Shown: positions 50,575 through 60,519 of the stretch, one piece after another
Position numbering within the stretch: position 1 is the stretch's first letter
Layout: each line of letters starts with the position of its first letter
Source of the DNA: Spirochaetia bacterium
GTDB taxonomy: Bacteria; Spirochaetota; Leptospiria; Leptospirales; Leptonemataceae
Assembly (NCBI GenBank): GCA_009885105.1
Contig: VFLI01000051.1
Location: 1 to 64,000 of the forward strand
DNA: 64,000 nucleotides
Direction: 5' to 3'
The notes under the pieces: generated by a model
What the model was told of the DNA's origin: nothing
Seen by the model: only the letters and a program-made list of their open reading frames with translations
Database searches by the model: none
Program-made: the position numbers and the translations under genes

Positions 50575-52113
50575 ATGAACGATTCGAATATTTCTTTCAG
50601 CCTGTCCTCGGACAATCCCTCCGACTATGAAGGCGACGGTCTATTGCTGCCGGTTTTTCAGGAAATGACAGCAAAGCCCCCCTCCCCTGAGAAACAGAAA
50701 TCTGCAAAATGGACCGACACAGTCAATAAGTCCGATGAATTGCTGCGGGGGATTATTGGAACTACTATTATAGAAGAAAAGTTCGACGCCTCGGCAGCAA
50801 AGACACTGATTTTTCGCAAAACCCCGTCTGATGCAATAAAGGTCCGGCGTCTGGTTCTCTACGGTCTGGGCCTGCCGGAAAAATGCAGGCTGGAAACTGT
50901 GGAAAAATCGGTTCGCACGGCCATGGAAGGAATTGCCATTGAAAATCGTAAATCGATTGCCATTGTTCCGCCGGTTCTAGAGGGAACTCCGAATTTCCAT
51001 GTCGTTCAGGTTGTCATCGACGCTGTGTTTCAGGCCTGTTACAAATCGCTGCAGGCAAAAGACTCGAAAGACGAACCGCTCAGTGTGCTGATTTTCGCCT
51101 CCGATATCACACAGAAAGAATTGTTCGCGGGAATCATTATGGCCCGGGCCCGGTGTTTTGCCAGAGATCTGACAAACACGCCGCCAAATTTAAAATCCAC
51201 GGATACCATGGCTGATGCCGCGCGCGGTCTCGCCGAACTGACGGGCGTTGAAGTGGATATTATCTCAGACACAAAGTGGATCGCACAGCACATGCCGGCT
51301 TTTTATGCGGTATCCCGCGGATCTCTGGCCAGCGATCCGCCAAAATTCATTCAGGTTCGATACCGTCATCCGGCGGGACGCGCGAAAAATAAACTTGCTG
51401 TGATCGGAAAAACAGTTATTTTCGATACGGGCGGATACCAGGTAAAACCGGACAGCTTTATGAACACAATGAAAGCCGACATGACCGGCGGAGCGATGGC
51501 GCTGGCGGCTCTGCGCGCGGTCGCGGAGCTGCAGTTGACAAATGTCGATCTGGATGTCTATCTGGCCGCCACGCCGAATAAAATTGATTCAGACGCAATG
51601 GTGCCGGATTCAATCGTCGGCTCCACGTGCGGCAAAAAAATCGAAATACGCCACACCGACGCTGAGGGACGTCTGACCCTCATCGACGCTCTGTCGAAAG
51701 CCTGCGAGAACAAACCGAACAGCGCTCTGACCGTGGCCACGCTTACGGGATCCGCGGCCCGGGCCGTGGGACTGTGCGTCGCTCTGATGGCAAACAATGA
51801 TTCACTCAGGACAAAAATTGAGAAGGCGGCAAAATCCTCGGGGGATCCCGTGCAGACTCTTGATATTTTCGAAGAAGATTACGACGATATCAAGAGCAAA
51901 CTGGACGCGGCGGACATCATCAACACAAGCCAGAATAAAAACCGCGGCGCCCAGTCGGCGGCGGCTTTTGTTATGACCGGAGCTGCGGAGGGTATATCTG
52001 TCGCGCACATGGACATTGCGGGCGCGGATATGACGACCGACGAAAAAGCGACGGGCATCGGAGTGAAAACAATTGTGCGCTGGATCATGAATGAGGATGC
52101 GAGCCTCGGCTGA
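50575..52113 (+). CDS. M17 leucyl aminopeptidase-like protein
   Basis: The M17 catalytic domain lies in residues 160-510. The metal-binding sets are recognisable: GKTVIFDTGG (family GKGxxFDxGG), MKADMTGGA (family MKYDMGGA), and HTDAEGRLTL (family NTDAEGRL), where Asn is replaced by His. The catalytic Arg is within AEGRL. The N-terminal 150 residues form the macro-like domain. It cleaves N-terminal residues from peptides. The His substitution may alter activity. It abuts the convergent gene stop to stop (TGATCA). Confidence 0.9.
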   Translation: MNDSNISFSLSSDNPSDYEGDGLLLPVFQEMTAKPPSPEKQKSAKWTDTVNKSDELLRGIIGTTIIEEKFDASAAKTLIFRKTPSDAIKVRRLVLYGLGLPEKCRLETVEKSVRTAMEGIAIENRKSIAIVPPVLEGTPNFHVVQVVIDAVFQACYKSLQAKDSKDEPLSVLIFASDITQKELFAGIIMARARCFARDLTNTPPNLKSTDTMADAARGLAELTGVEVDIISDTKWIAQHMPAFYAVSRGSLASDPPKFIQVRYRHPAGRAKNKLAVIGKTVIFDTGGYQVKPDSFMNTMKADMTGGAMALAALRAVAELQLTNVDLDVYLAATPNKIDSDAMVPDSIVGSTCGKKIEIRHTDAEGRLTLIDALSKACENKPNSALTVATLTGSAARAVGLCVALMANNDSLRTKIEKAAKSSGDPVQTLDIFEEDYDDIKSKLDAADIINTSQNKNRGAQSAAAFVMTGAAEGISVAHMDIAGADMTTDEKATGIGVKTIVRWIMNEDASLG

Positions 52114-52629
52114 TCAGCGGGTAATTTTGAACGACTTTGCGATATCGCCCACAACACGTCCGTGGACGGCTTTTTGGGTTTCGGCAATCGTCTGGATTAG
52201 AACAAAGCAGACTGTTCCTTTCATTATAACAGAAACCCCCTGGATGACCGGAACTGCCGTACCCGTATAACGAAAGGCCCCCATGTATCCGGAATCGCCG
52301 TTTGCCGCCTGAATCTGAGCCGCCGGCGGAGTGCGCTGCGCTTCTGGAATCAGATTGGGACCCGCGCCTTCCATACTCTCCTGCATGGCTTCCAGGAAGG
52401 TCTGCGGAGAAACGACCTCTCCGAGCTCCTTGACAATCACCTGAACTTTTGCGGTCGAATCGGCCGAACTCACATCGAAATTGACGCCGCCTTCATTTTC
52501 CGTTACAGTCCAGTCCGAGGGATGACTGATGGAAAATCCTGCAACATTTCTGTGCAGAACCATTGGCCCGGCAAGCAGCAAAAAAGGAACGGAAAGAAAT
52601 AGTAGGATTGACATTGCTGATTTTTTCAT
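52114..52629 (-). CDS. Exported hypothetical protein (PsbP/DUF1795-like)
   Basis: The signal peptide ends near Ala20 (MSILLFLSVPFLLLAGP). The mature part, with GFSISHPSDWTVTENEGGV and KVQVIVKELGEVVSPQTFL, resembles PsbP/DUF1795-type folds. Such proteins are periplasmic and of unknown function. Length 171. It is convergent with the aminopeptidase gene. SD AGGTTCCTC is weak. Confidence 0.7.
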   Translation of the reverse strand: MKKSAMSILLFLSVPFLLLAGPMVLHRNVAGFSISHPSDWTVTENEGGVNFDVSSADSTAKVQVIVKELGEVVSPQTFLEAMQESMEGAGPNLIPEAQRTPPAAQIQAANGDSGYMGAFRYTGTAVPVIQGVSVIMKGTVCFVLIQTIAETQKAVHGRVVGDIAKSFKITR

Positions 52630-52771
52630 TCGAGGAACCTCTCAAAACGCCGTAAAAAAAGATAGCATTTTTTTAGGCGCAACGGTTTACCCCGCCTTTC
52701 TACATCCCACCCCGGATAGCTTGCACGGCAGACGATGATGGGTTAGAATTAAGAAATTCAGGAGATTCTCT

Positions 52772-53377
52772 ATGAAAAAGCTGACAATGCTGATGATTGT
52801 TGCAGTTCTCATCACTCAGTGGAACTGCGTCACCTGGTATACAAATGAACCGGAGGTCACCGATGCGGCCGTTCCCAGGCAAAGAACTGTGCCCCTCCAC
52901 TACGCAGTGATGACTACCCGGGGCGACTGGAAAGCAAGCGTACGCCGGGGCCTTGATAAGTCGGGCGTCTTTTCCCGAAATGTGGAACACACAAGTTTGA
53001 CTGACTATACAGACCGAGAAAAAGGCAGCGATCCCTATTTTCTTGAAGTGTTCATCACGGAAAGACAACTCAGCGGCCCAGGAGTCGTATGGACTTATCT
53101 TACCTGGTATCTTTCCTTTGGAATTGTTCCGGGTTATACAAATTCAGGAGTGGATGTTTCCTATCGCATGTATCAATATGATAATGCAAAGAAGAGTTAT
53201 CTTGCTATGGATTCCTACACCTATGATATGAACGCCCATTCCGTAACGGGTCTTATTTTCATTCCTTTAATGTGGATCAATTTCGTCTCCTATTCACGCG
53301 GCGAAGCGATTGGTGCGTCATCCGAGGCTTTCCTGGCGCGAATGTATGCTTCAGACCCCGGCCTCTGTGAAAAGTGA
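52772..53377 (+). CDS. Lipoprotein
   Basis: AGGAGA precedes the ATG. The signal peptide ends in QWNC, an accepted spirochaetal lipobox with Asn at -1. The mature protein has an aromatic-rich hydrophobic centre (VVWTYLTWYLSFGIVPGYT) and a second hydrophobic stretch (GLIFIPLMWINFVSY), so it may cross or touch a membrane. No family is recognised. The 180 bases after it hold no clear gene. Confidence 0.75.
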   Translation: MKKLTMLMIVAVLITQWNCVTWYTNEPEVTDAAVPRQRTVPLHYAVMTTRGDWKASVRRGLDKSGVFSRNVEHTSLTDYTDREKGSDPYFLEVFITERQLSGPGVVWTYLTWYLSFGIVPGYTNSGVDVSYRMYQYDNAKKSYLAMDSYTYDMNAHSVTGLIFIPLMWINFVSYSRGEAIGASSEAFLARMYASDPGLCEK

Positions 53378-53558
53378 CGCTACGAACATGGGTCTGCATT
53401 CGGCGTTAAGCGGAGGGGTTTTTTCCGGTCCGTAAATTAATTGGCGCGCGAATCGTAGATACAATCGGGCGGGGTAAAACCGCTACATAGCCGCACTGTC
53501 TCAATACTGTGGGCGGCCCCGGCTGCGGAACTCATGATTTTTTTACGCAACGATGTAA

Positions 53559-54080
53559 AGGATTTCTACCATAATTGTCATCTACATCTCCGGCGCAAAT
53601 ACACGACAATCGGAATACCGACCAGGATTTGATAGGAACACTACCTACAAATCCCTCTGGGCCAGGCACTGGCAGGACTTTCTTCAAATATATCCGGACC
53701 GGTTTGAGTCAAAATACGGCCCACTCTCCGCGTCGAAAGTTGCAGAGGTCAAAAAACTCCTGGCCTGCGGAGATTATCGAAACGGCCTTCAGAAATACGA
53801 ATGTCGATCATGCGGCACAGTTCTCGTTGTTCCTTTTTCCTGCAAAAGTCGGCTCTGTCTTTCCTGTTATCGCAAAAAGCTTTTCGGCTGGTCACTGAAT
53901 CTTTCGAGGATTCTGAATCCGGCGCTGGCCCATTCGCATGTAATCTTTACTGTCCCCGGCCAATTGGCACGACTGATGTTTGTCCGTCGATTCCAGCCGG
54001 AGATTCTGAACAAATTTGCCGCGCTCTTCTATTCGCGCCAGTTGCGTAAAGCGGGAGATGATATTAAAATTCATTCGTGA
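53559..54080 (+). pseudogene. IS91-family transposase remnant (zinc-binding N-terminal part)
   Basis: In this frame the sequence reads GPLSASKVAEVKKLLACGDYR, then YECRSCGTVLVVPFSCKSRL, CLSCYRKK and AHSHVIFTVPGQLARL. This is the Cys-rich N-terminus of IS91-type Y2 transposases. The frame has no start codon and ends at TGA 54078-54080 after about 170 codons, against 370-400 in whole enzymes. The catalytic Tyr pair is missing. It is a dead IS copy next to the big kinase gene. Confidence 0.8.
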
Positions 54081-54561
54081 GTTGTTAATGTCCTACTTTC
54101 TGGAGCGAGTGCGGACCCTGGCGGAGAAGTCCGGCGCGTCTTCGCGACCGTCGGAGCCAGGAATCCCGCCGAGCGATTGCTGGAGCTTCAAACCGGTTGC
54201 TATTTAGAATCAGAAAAATGCATCAGTTGTTCAATGGGTATTTTCGTCCGATTCGGGGCCGTACGTGAATTCGTCCTTTGTCAATTGACAGATTTTCATG
54301 GATCTGCCTGAGAAATAAGTATTTGCGGTGCTGCTTGCGAATGACGGCACAATTGACGGCGACACTGTTCGGTTTTTTTTGAAAACGAGACGCAGGATTA
54401 CGAAACGATACGCTATCTTATTATTCAGGGAACCAGGAACATAACAATTCTTGATATGCTGCCGAAAATCGGACAGGACATTCTCGATCGACGCGCTGGA
54501 CGATCATACGGGAAGGATTCAAGGCAGCACTGTCGGTTTGAGAATTACCAATTCTTAAACC
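54081..54561. other. 480-base gap with no supported gene
   Basis: Beyond the IS91 remnant lie short frames only. A stretch at about 54391-54561 (ENETQDYETIRYLIIQGTRN, then ILDMLPKIGQDILDR) reads like protein but has no start and no known family. A TGTCAATTGACA palindrome lies at about 54279-54290. I see nothing else. Confidence 0.5.
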
Positions 54562-57500
54562 TTATCCTTCTGTAGTCATCTCCACCACAAACCGCGCCCC
54601 CCGGCCCGGCTCGCTCTCACAGCTGATTGTGCCTCCATGCGCCTCGACAATCTGCCTGACCATGGCCAGGCCCAGTCCTGTGCCGGACTGCTTCCCAAAA
54701 GTCGCGAAAGGTTGGAACAGTTTTGCCTTGATTATTTCAGGAATTCCAGGTCCATTATCTGAAAAGGTCATTTTTAAAAGTCTGTCACCGGTTTTTCTGC
54801 CTGTCTCGTTATCCAATCCGTTAATTTTGCAGTGGATCGAAAATATTCCATTTTCTGGCAGTGCTTCACGAGCGTTATTGGCCAGGTTGATAATCACCCG
54901 GCGCATCCTGTCCCTGTCGATAGAGATTTCTCCCTCATGGTCGACACGCCATTCCAGAATTTTGTTATCCTCCTTGAATACAGGATGAATAAAATTTGCA
55001 ATCTCAGCGACATATGCCTTGAGATTCACTTTCTCCCGATTGAGACTGATCTCGCCCTTGACAAAATCCAGAATAGAATGCGCCATATCGCTTAAACGAT
55101 CTGACTCGCTTTCGATTGTTGTAAGATATTCTTTCTTGTTTTCCTCAGTCAGATCAAAATCGCGCACCATCTCGGCGTACGCCTTGATGATGGCAATGGG
55201 ATTTTTCAGGTCATGGACAATGCCGCCTGCCATCTGGCCTATGGCTGCCATCTTTTCTCTGCTTATCAGCGCCTCCCTCAATTGCTGCGCGTCACTGAGC
55301 GCTTTCTGCAATGAGTCGTTCAATGTGACCTGATGGTCAAATGAATCTTTTAGCTCTTTATAAAGGCGGGCATTTTCAAGAGAAATAGACATCTGCGACG
55401 AAAGCAGGGCGAGCACCTGGAGCCTGCCGGAATTGAAGGCATCGGCGACAACCCTGTTCTCCAGATAGATGATGCCGGTCACCCGCGCCTGATGGCGGAT
55501 CGGAGCGCACAGTATCGATTTAACGCCCCGGTTTTGTATGTAAGGATCTGACCCATAGACCGGATCGTCCGTCGCATAGTTCAAAATTACTTCTTCCTGT
55601 GTGCGCGCCACATAGTTTACGACTGAATGCGCGATATCTTTCATTTTTTCAATCGGAGAGGACTCCAGGACCCTGATGTCGCTTTCCACATCCCCGCTGG
55701 CCTCGATGAACAGCTTTCCATTTATGTCGATCAACATAAAACCGCGCTGGGCTCCGGAATTTTCCATGGCGATCATCAGGCATGTCCGCAGCAGATTCCC
55801 GAGAACGATCTCGCCCGAGATGGCCTGCGACGCTTTCATAAGCGAAGCAAGATCGATTTTTTCGGAAACTGTATCTATTGTCGTTGAATCCCTCTTAATT
55901 TTTTCATCCAATTCCCCGGCTGCCGGGGACATCGCCGGAAGGAGGCTGGAATATTTTTTTTCTATATCCCGCACCTTCGCCTGACCACCCCAGGCGGCAT
56001 AGCAGAGCCTTGCATCCTGAATGAAAACACCAGCGATCTTTTTATCTCCCAGCGCCAGATAAAAATTGCAGGCCAATTCATTGGCCAGGGCTTCCTCGTG
56101 CAAAAACTCATTTTCATGAGCCAGTTTAATTGCCAGATAATAATGCTTTCTTGCTCTCGATTCATCTCCCCTGACCCGGGCAATTTCTGCTTCCACGAGA
56201 TGGAATTTATGGGCGTAATTCGCCGGCGCATGGAAAGCCCATTTTTTCATTTTTTTTTGGTTTCTGGTTGTCTCTTTCAGCAATTTTTTCTGCACGGACT
56301 TTTTCTCTCTGCTGTAGAGCGCCATCCTCGTCAGTGAATCGTAGAAATAGAATAAAGGCACGTAAGGCGATGATACTACAGCGTCTATAATTGGTTTGGT
56401 CAGTTCCGCAATTCTGAAGGCTTCTTCCGGCTTTTCAAATAGATAGTTAAGATACAATAAATAATAATACATATAAAATAATGCGCTTATGTCGTTTGCC
56501 TCTTTATGAACCGGCAGCATTTTGTTTATATCGTACGCTGAACCGGTCAATGAAGATGGATCCTCGGATAAACCACGGAGATTCAATGTATTCTGATGAT
56601 GGATCCGCTGATAGGTGGAGATTGTATCCTGATTGAATTTCCGGATGGTATCGACGTGCTTGCCAATCTCTTTTTCAACGCCTGAAAGCGCATTGCCGGC
56701 AACGAATGAATTTATAGAATGTGTGCTTGCAGATAACGCTGCAAATTCCAGCTCACCTGTCTGTGTCCCCACAGTATAAGCGTCAAGCAGCGGTTTGAGA
56801 GTTTCCCGTATGGGCCTTTTCCAGTGCTTTATCAAAAACCATACGACAAAGCCGACCCTTGATTTTGTATCTCTGATATTCATCTTTTCAACAAGATTCA
56901 AGGCCAGCTCGCCGTACCTGTAACCTGTCTCGATCTCCCCAAGAATGCCGCAAAGAATCATTCCAAAGCCGGCATACGAATACGGCGAATAAATACTGTT
57001 GCCGTATTTCATCGATAATCGGATTGAATAAAAGACGATAAGCGGAAGGAGGTCGGGAGCGGCATAATAGGCGCTCGTCCCTACTCCTGAGATGATCTGC
57101 ATGATGGCAAGTTTATATGGATCCTTCATCTCCGGAAGTTGGAGCATATTCTCCACCGGTTTGCCCATCAGCAGCAGTTTCAACGAAAGAAGTTCATATA
57201 CAATCCGCAGTTTGCCCGGTTTTTCAGGAAGCCTGAGGCCGAGCTGCCTGAGAACAGATAAACCTATCCTTACTCCTTCCATCAGCTGGTTCTGCGCAGC
57301 ACAGGCGAATATTTTTGTCTCATATGTTTTTATTTTATCAAGAATCGTCCGCGCATGCTGAAAAACTTCCGCTGCCATTTTTTCCATGGTCGAATAATCA
57401 GCGCAAAGCTGAGCTGCCGCGGCTGCCTCCTGATACAATGCCAGGGTAAAATCATAGCTGCTTTCCCAGCAGTTTTTTCCGAGAAGTCTTATCCCCGCAT

Positions 57501-59589
57501 AGAAATAATTCAAAGCGGAATCATAGGCATTGGACATAAGGGCTTTCTTCCCTGCTGCGAGGTTCAGTTCAGCCAGCCGCTGTTTTTCCTTTTCCCCTGT
57601 GACCAGTTCTACGCCTGCATTCAACTGGTTGACAATATAAAATATTTTCTCTTTTAAACTTTCAGTCTCAGTATTTTCTAACTCCAGGCTGCCGATGCGG
57701 TAATGCTGTTTTACTTTTTCTTCATCGGGTATCAGCGAATACGCAGCTTCGAGCACCCGGTCATGGCTGAACCTGTACATGTCATCGATTCTGTTAAGCA
57801 TGCCCTCCTTTATGATTTCATTTAATGCAGGCAGAATATCTTTTTCCGGTTTTCCGGAAACTGTGCTCAATGTGGCAAGGTTAAAAAAACTCCCCAGGCA
57901 GGCTCCCAGCTTCAGTATCTCCTGAGAATTTTCAGGCAGGGAGGTTATCTTCGTGACCATAAGCGCAACTACATTATCCGTCACCTGCATCGCTTCAATT
58001 TCTGCCAGGTCCCAGCGCCAACCATCCCCCGGGGAAAACTTAAAGAAACCCTTATGATCCAGAAAATTTAAGAATTCATAGATGAAGAACGGGTTTCCCC
58101 CCGTCTTGCGGATCAGAAGCTCAGCAAGGAATTTCATTTCCGGCGCCGGACGGTTCAATGTGTCAGCCAGGAGCTGGCCGGCGTGTTCCCTGGTAAGCGG
58201 CTGCAGAAATATATTGTTTATTTTCGCGCCGGTTTTTCCAATCTCATCCAGCGTCAGGATCAGCGGGTGGGAGCTCGTTGTTTCGTTATCGCGGTAAGCT
58301 CCTATTATTAAGAGATGTTTAATATCTGAATCGGTGGTGAATAATTTCAGCAGGTGCAGGCTGGCTGAATCGGCCCATTGAAGGTCGTCCAGAAAAATAA
58401 CCAGAGGATGTTCTTTGGCGGCCAGAACTTTCAGGAATTCCTGGAAGGTGAACCTGAAGCGGTTTTGTGATTCAACGGGCCCCAGAACTTCGAGGTCCTT
58501 CTGTTTGCCGATGACCAGTTCAAATAAGGGGATGATGTCAGTTACGATTTTACCATTTGGTCCGAGGACGGATAAAATTCTTTCTCTCCAAACGCCGATT
58601 TTCGCTTCATCCTCAGCCAGAATCTGCCTGGCAAGTCCGGTGAATGCCTGTATGATGGCGCTGTAAGGTTCGTCTTTTTTAAGTTTTTCGAATTTTCCTG
58701 AAACGAAATATCCTCTGTGCTTAACAATCGGCCTGTGCAATTCATGAATTAAAACTGACTTGCCGACCCCTGAAAAACCGGATACCAGCATCAACTCGGT
58801 ATCCCCTTCGCTCACTCTTTCAAAGGCGGACAGCAGTGTTTCCAGCTCTCGCTCCCTGCCATATAATTTCTGCGGTATCTGAAACCGGATGGGCACATCC
58901 TCAAGTCCCAGGTCCAAAGCAGCGACGATACCTGATTCGTGGAACTGTCTCTGGCAGCGTTTTAAATCTGCGAGCAGCCCAGAGGCGCTCTGGTAACGAT
59001 CCTCCGCATTTTTTGCCATCAATTTTAAGATTATATCTGAAACAACTTTTGGTATCTTTTCGTCAATCTCATGGGGAGAGGGCGGAAAAATGGCTATATG
59101 ACTGTGCACCAATTTCAAGAGGTCCTCGGACTCAAAGGGAAGCCTCCCCGTCAGCATACGAAAGTACGTTACACCCAATGAATAAAAATCCGTACGGTAA
59201 TCCAGACATCGGTTCATACGGCCGGTTTGTTCCGGAGAAATATATAGAAGGGTTCCCTCCAGAACATTCGGATTTTTTACGGAAGTTATTTCCCGCGGAA
59301 GTTCGGTCGCAATTCCAAAATCAATGATGCGGACAATTTCCTTTGTCCTGTTCCAGATAATATTAGCGGGGTTGATGTCCTTGTGGATGATATTGCGATT
59401 GTGAATATTGGCGATGATTCTGGCAATCTGCGGTGCAAGATTTAAGAATTCTTCCAGTTGAAGTTTCCCTGATTTCAGGATATCGGCAAGTGACTCACCT
59501 CCAATATCTTCCATTACAATCATGGGGGAATCGCCGGTTTCCTTCTTCTCGTATGCCTGAATGACGCCCTCACCAGCAAACCTGCTCAA
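54562..59589 (-). CDS. Giant Ser/Thr kinase-AAA ATPase-GAF-histidine kinase protein, N-terminus cut by an amber codon
   Basis: Open length is 1675 codons from a TTG. Residues 1-215 are the C-lobe of a Ser/Thr kinase (HKD at 69-71, DFG at 90-92). Walker A GFSGVGKS near 270 and LDDLQWADSA near 405 mark an AAA/STAND ATPase. TPR-like helices follow (about 650-1200), then a GAF domain, then HisKA (GGIVHDLKNP, His about 1459) and HATPase with NLANNARE, DNGPGIPE and GTGLGLAM. The kinase N-lobe lies upstream in the same frame but beyond a TAG at 59602-59604. Such proteins couple Ser/Thr phosphorylation and two-component signalling. Confidence 0.93.
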   Translation of the reverse strand: MSRFAGEGVIQAYEKKETGDSPMIVMEDIGGESLADILKSGKLQLEEFLNLAPQIARIIANIHNRNIIHKDINPANIIWNRTKEIVRIIDFGIATELPREITSVKNPNVLEGTLLYISPEQTGRMNRCLDYRTDFYSLGVTYFRMLTGRLPFESEDLLKLVHSHIAIFPPSPHEIDEKIPKVVSDIILKLMAKNAEDRYQSASGLLADLKRCQRQFHESGIVAALDLGLEDVPIRFQIPQKLYGRERELETLLSAFERVSEGDTELMLVSGFSGVGKSVLIHELHRPIVKHRGYFVSGKFEKLKKDEPYSAIIQAFTGLARQILAEDEAKIGVWRERILSVLGPNGKIVTDIIPLFELVIGKQKDLEVLGPVESQNRFRFTFQEFLKVLAAKEHPLVIFLDDLQWADSASLHLLKLFTTDSDIKHLLIIGAYRDNETTSSHPLILTLDEIGKTGAKINNIFLQPLTREHAGQLLADTLNRPAPEMKFLAELLIRKTGGNPFFIYEFLNFLDHKGFFKFSPGDGWRWDLAEIEAMQVTDNVVALMVTKITSLPENSQEILKLGACLGSFFNLATLSTVSGKPEKDILPALNEIIKEGMLNRIDDMYRFSHDRVLEAAYSLIPDEEKVKQHYRIGSLELENTETESLKEKIFYIVNQLNAGVELVTGEKEKQRLAELNLAAGKKALMSNAYDSALNYFYAGIRLLGKNCWESSYDFTLALYQEAAAAAQLCADYSTMEKMAAEVFQHARTILDKIKTYETKIFACAAQNQLMEGVRIGLSVLRQLGLRLPEKPGKLRIVYELLSLKLLLMGKPVENMLQLPEMKDPYKLAIMQIISGVGTSAYYAAPDLLPLIVFYSIRLSMKYGNSIYSPYSYAGFGMILCGILGEIETGYRYGELALNLVEKMNIRDTKSRVGFVVWFLIKHWKRPIRETLKPLLDAYTVGTQTGELEFAALSASTHSINSFVAGNALSGVEKEIGKHVDTIRKFNQDTISTYQRIHHQNTLNLRGLSEDPSSLTGSAYDINKMLPVHKEANDISALFYMYYYLLYLNYLFEKPEEAFRIAELTKPIIDAVVSSPYVPLFYFYDSLTRMALYSREKKSVQKKLLKETTRNQKKMKKWAFHAPANYAHKFHLVEAEIARVRGDESRARKHYYLAIKLAHENEFLHEEALANELACNFYLALGDKKIAGVFIQDARLCYAAWGGQAKVRDIEKKYSSLLPAMSPAAGELDEKIKRDSTTIDTVSEKIDLASLMKASQAISGEIVLGNLLRTCLMIAMENSGAQRGFMLIDINGKLFIEASGDVESDIRVLESSPIEKMKDIAHSVVNYVARTQEEVILNYATDDPVYGSDPYIQNRGVKSILCAPIRHQARVTGIIYLENRVVADAFNSGRLQVLALLSSQMSISLENARLYKELKDSFDHQVTLNDSLQKALSDAQQLREALISREKMAAIGQMAGGIVHDLKNPIAIIKAYAEMVRDFDLTEENKKEYLTTIESESDRLSDMAHSILDFVKGEISLNREKVNLKAYVAEIANFIHPVFKEDNKILEWRVDHEGEISIDRDRMRRVIINLANNAREALPENGIFSIHCKINGLDNETGRKTGDRLLKMTFSDNGPGIPEIIKAKLFQPFATFGKQSGTGLGLAMVRQIVEAHGGTISCESEPGRGARFVVEMTTEG

Positions 59590-59601
59590 GATGTCATATT
59601 C

Positions 59602-59772
59602 CTAGTTGAATTTCTGAATTTCTTCCGGAGCAGTATGTCCTTTCTGGAATATTTTCAATATTACTGGGCGTGTATCCCCTTCTTTTACCGCCCGGTATAT
59701 CAGTGTGCGGTGGCTTTCATATATTTTGTGAAGATTGATAAAACCTTTCAGAATATGCATACGGTTTGCCAT
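59602..59772 (-). pseudogene. Separated N-terminal segment of the giant kinase (before the amber codon)
   Basis: From ATG 59770-59772 the frame reads MANRMHILKGFINLHKIY, then ESHRTLIYRAVKEGDTRPVI, LKIFQKG and EEIQKFN, then TAG. This is the glycine-rich loop and the catalytic Lys strand (VILK) of the same Ser/Thr kinase. After the TAG, EYDILSRFAGEGVIQAYE continues in frame without a base shift. A CAG to TAG change of one base would explain the break. Without readthrough no product has both lobes. Confidence 0.85.
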
Positions 59773-59885
59773 TGTTAATATGATAAAAACTGGTTTTTGT
59801 TGAAAATTCTATATCGCGGCCATTTAGGTTTCTTCTGCACAACCCGGAGAAGATTGTCCCTCATATAGATATTTTCCAGAATTTT

Positions 59886-60287
59886 TCAGCCGATCCAGTT
59901 CTCAATCTTAATACCGCCAATTCGCCGAAATTCGCGGACATTATTCGTAACCAATGTCAGTGAATGCGCCAATGCCTGAGACCCGATCAATGTATCTATC
60001 GGACCAATCGGTTTTCCTTTTGATTCCAATTCCATTCTCAACCTGCCATAGACAATCGCGCTCTCTTGATCGAAATTCAGCAGTTCAAACGGATTCAAAA
60101 AATTAAATAGAACGGATCTGTTCTGATCGGGCCTGGAACTTCTTTCGGCTCCGTATTCGAGTTCTGCGACGGTGAGATTTGAGATGGCCACGTCTCCCGG
60201 TTTCGTCTTTGACAGCGTCCTGTAAACCTTTTCAGGCTTTTTCTTAATGATATAAATACAGATGTCTGTATCCAGCAGATACTTCAC
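59886..60287 (-). CDS. vapC: VapC-type PIN-domain toxin
   Basis: This 133-residue ribonuclease has the PIN acidic set: Asp6 (LLDTD), Glu42 (AELEYG), Asp98 (IGPIDTLIG), with VTNNVREF at 113-120. It cleaves RNA when released from its antitoxin. The ATG overlaps the vapB stop by four bases. It lies about 100 bases from the kinase N-terminal piece. Confidence 0.93.
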   Translation of the reverse strand: MKYLLDTDICIYIIKKKPEKVYRTLSKTKPGDVAISNLTVAELEYGAERSSRPDQNRSVLFNFLNPFELLNFDQESAIVYGRLRMELESKGKPIGPIDTLIGSQALAHSLTLVTNNVREFRRIGGIKIENWIG

Positions 60288-60511
60288 AGAATCTCTCTCT
60301 TTTGATTCTCTGGCTGCCTACGATCGTCTGGGAAATCGTCTGTAAAACTCTGAAGATTTTCAAACCACGACTTCCAGAGGCTCTTACGCGGAATCAGGAG
60401 AACCGCATCGTTCATATGCTTCACATACACTTCATCATCTTTGAACCTGTATTCCTTTGGAAGTCTCACGGCCTGGCTGCTGCCATTCTTGAAAATTTTT
60501 GCCCTGTCCAT
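60284..60511 (-). CDS. vapB: VapB-type antitoxin (AbrB/MazE-like)
   Basis: The 75-residue protein opens MDRAKIFKNGSSQAVRLPKE, the swapped-hairpin AbrB DNA-binding motif of VapB. The C-terminal half (WKSWFENLQSFTDDFPDDR) binds VapC. It overlaps vapC by four bases. The promoter ends eight bases before the ATG and contains a 13-bp palindrome, which fits autoregulation by the complex. Confidence 0.93.
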   Translation of the reverse strand: MDRAKIFKNGSSQAVRLPKEYRFKDDEVYVKHMNDAVLLIPRKSLWKSWFENLQSFTDDFPDDRRQPENQKREIL

Positions 60512-60519
60512 ATATATCT

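Noticed and set aside
50331-50615. 94-codon minus-strand frame before the aminopeptidase gene
   Set aside because: It spans the nested inverted repeat and the start of the pepA-like gene, with no ribosome site or known domain.
53575-53898. 107-codon plus-strand frame
   Set aside because: It is out of frame with the IS91 transposase remnant, which has the Cys-rich motif in the next frame.
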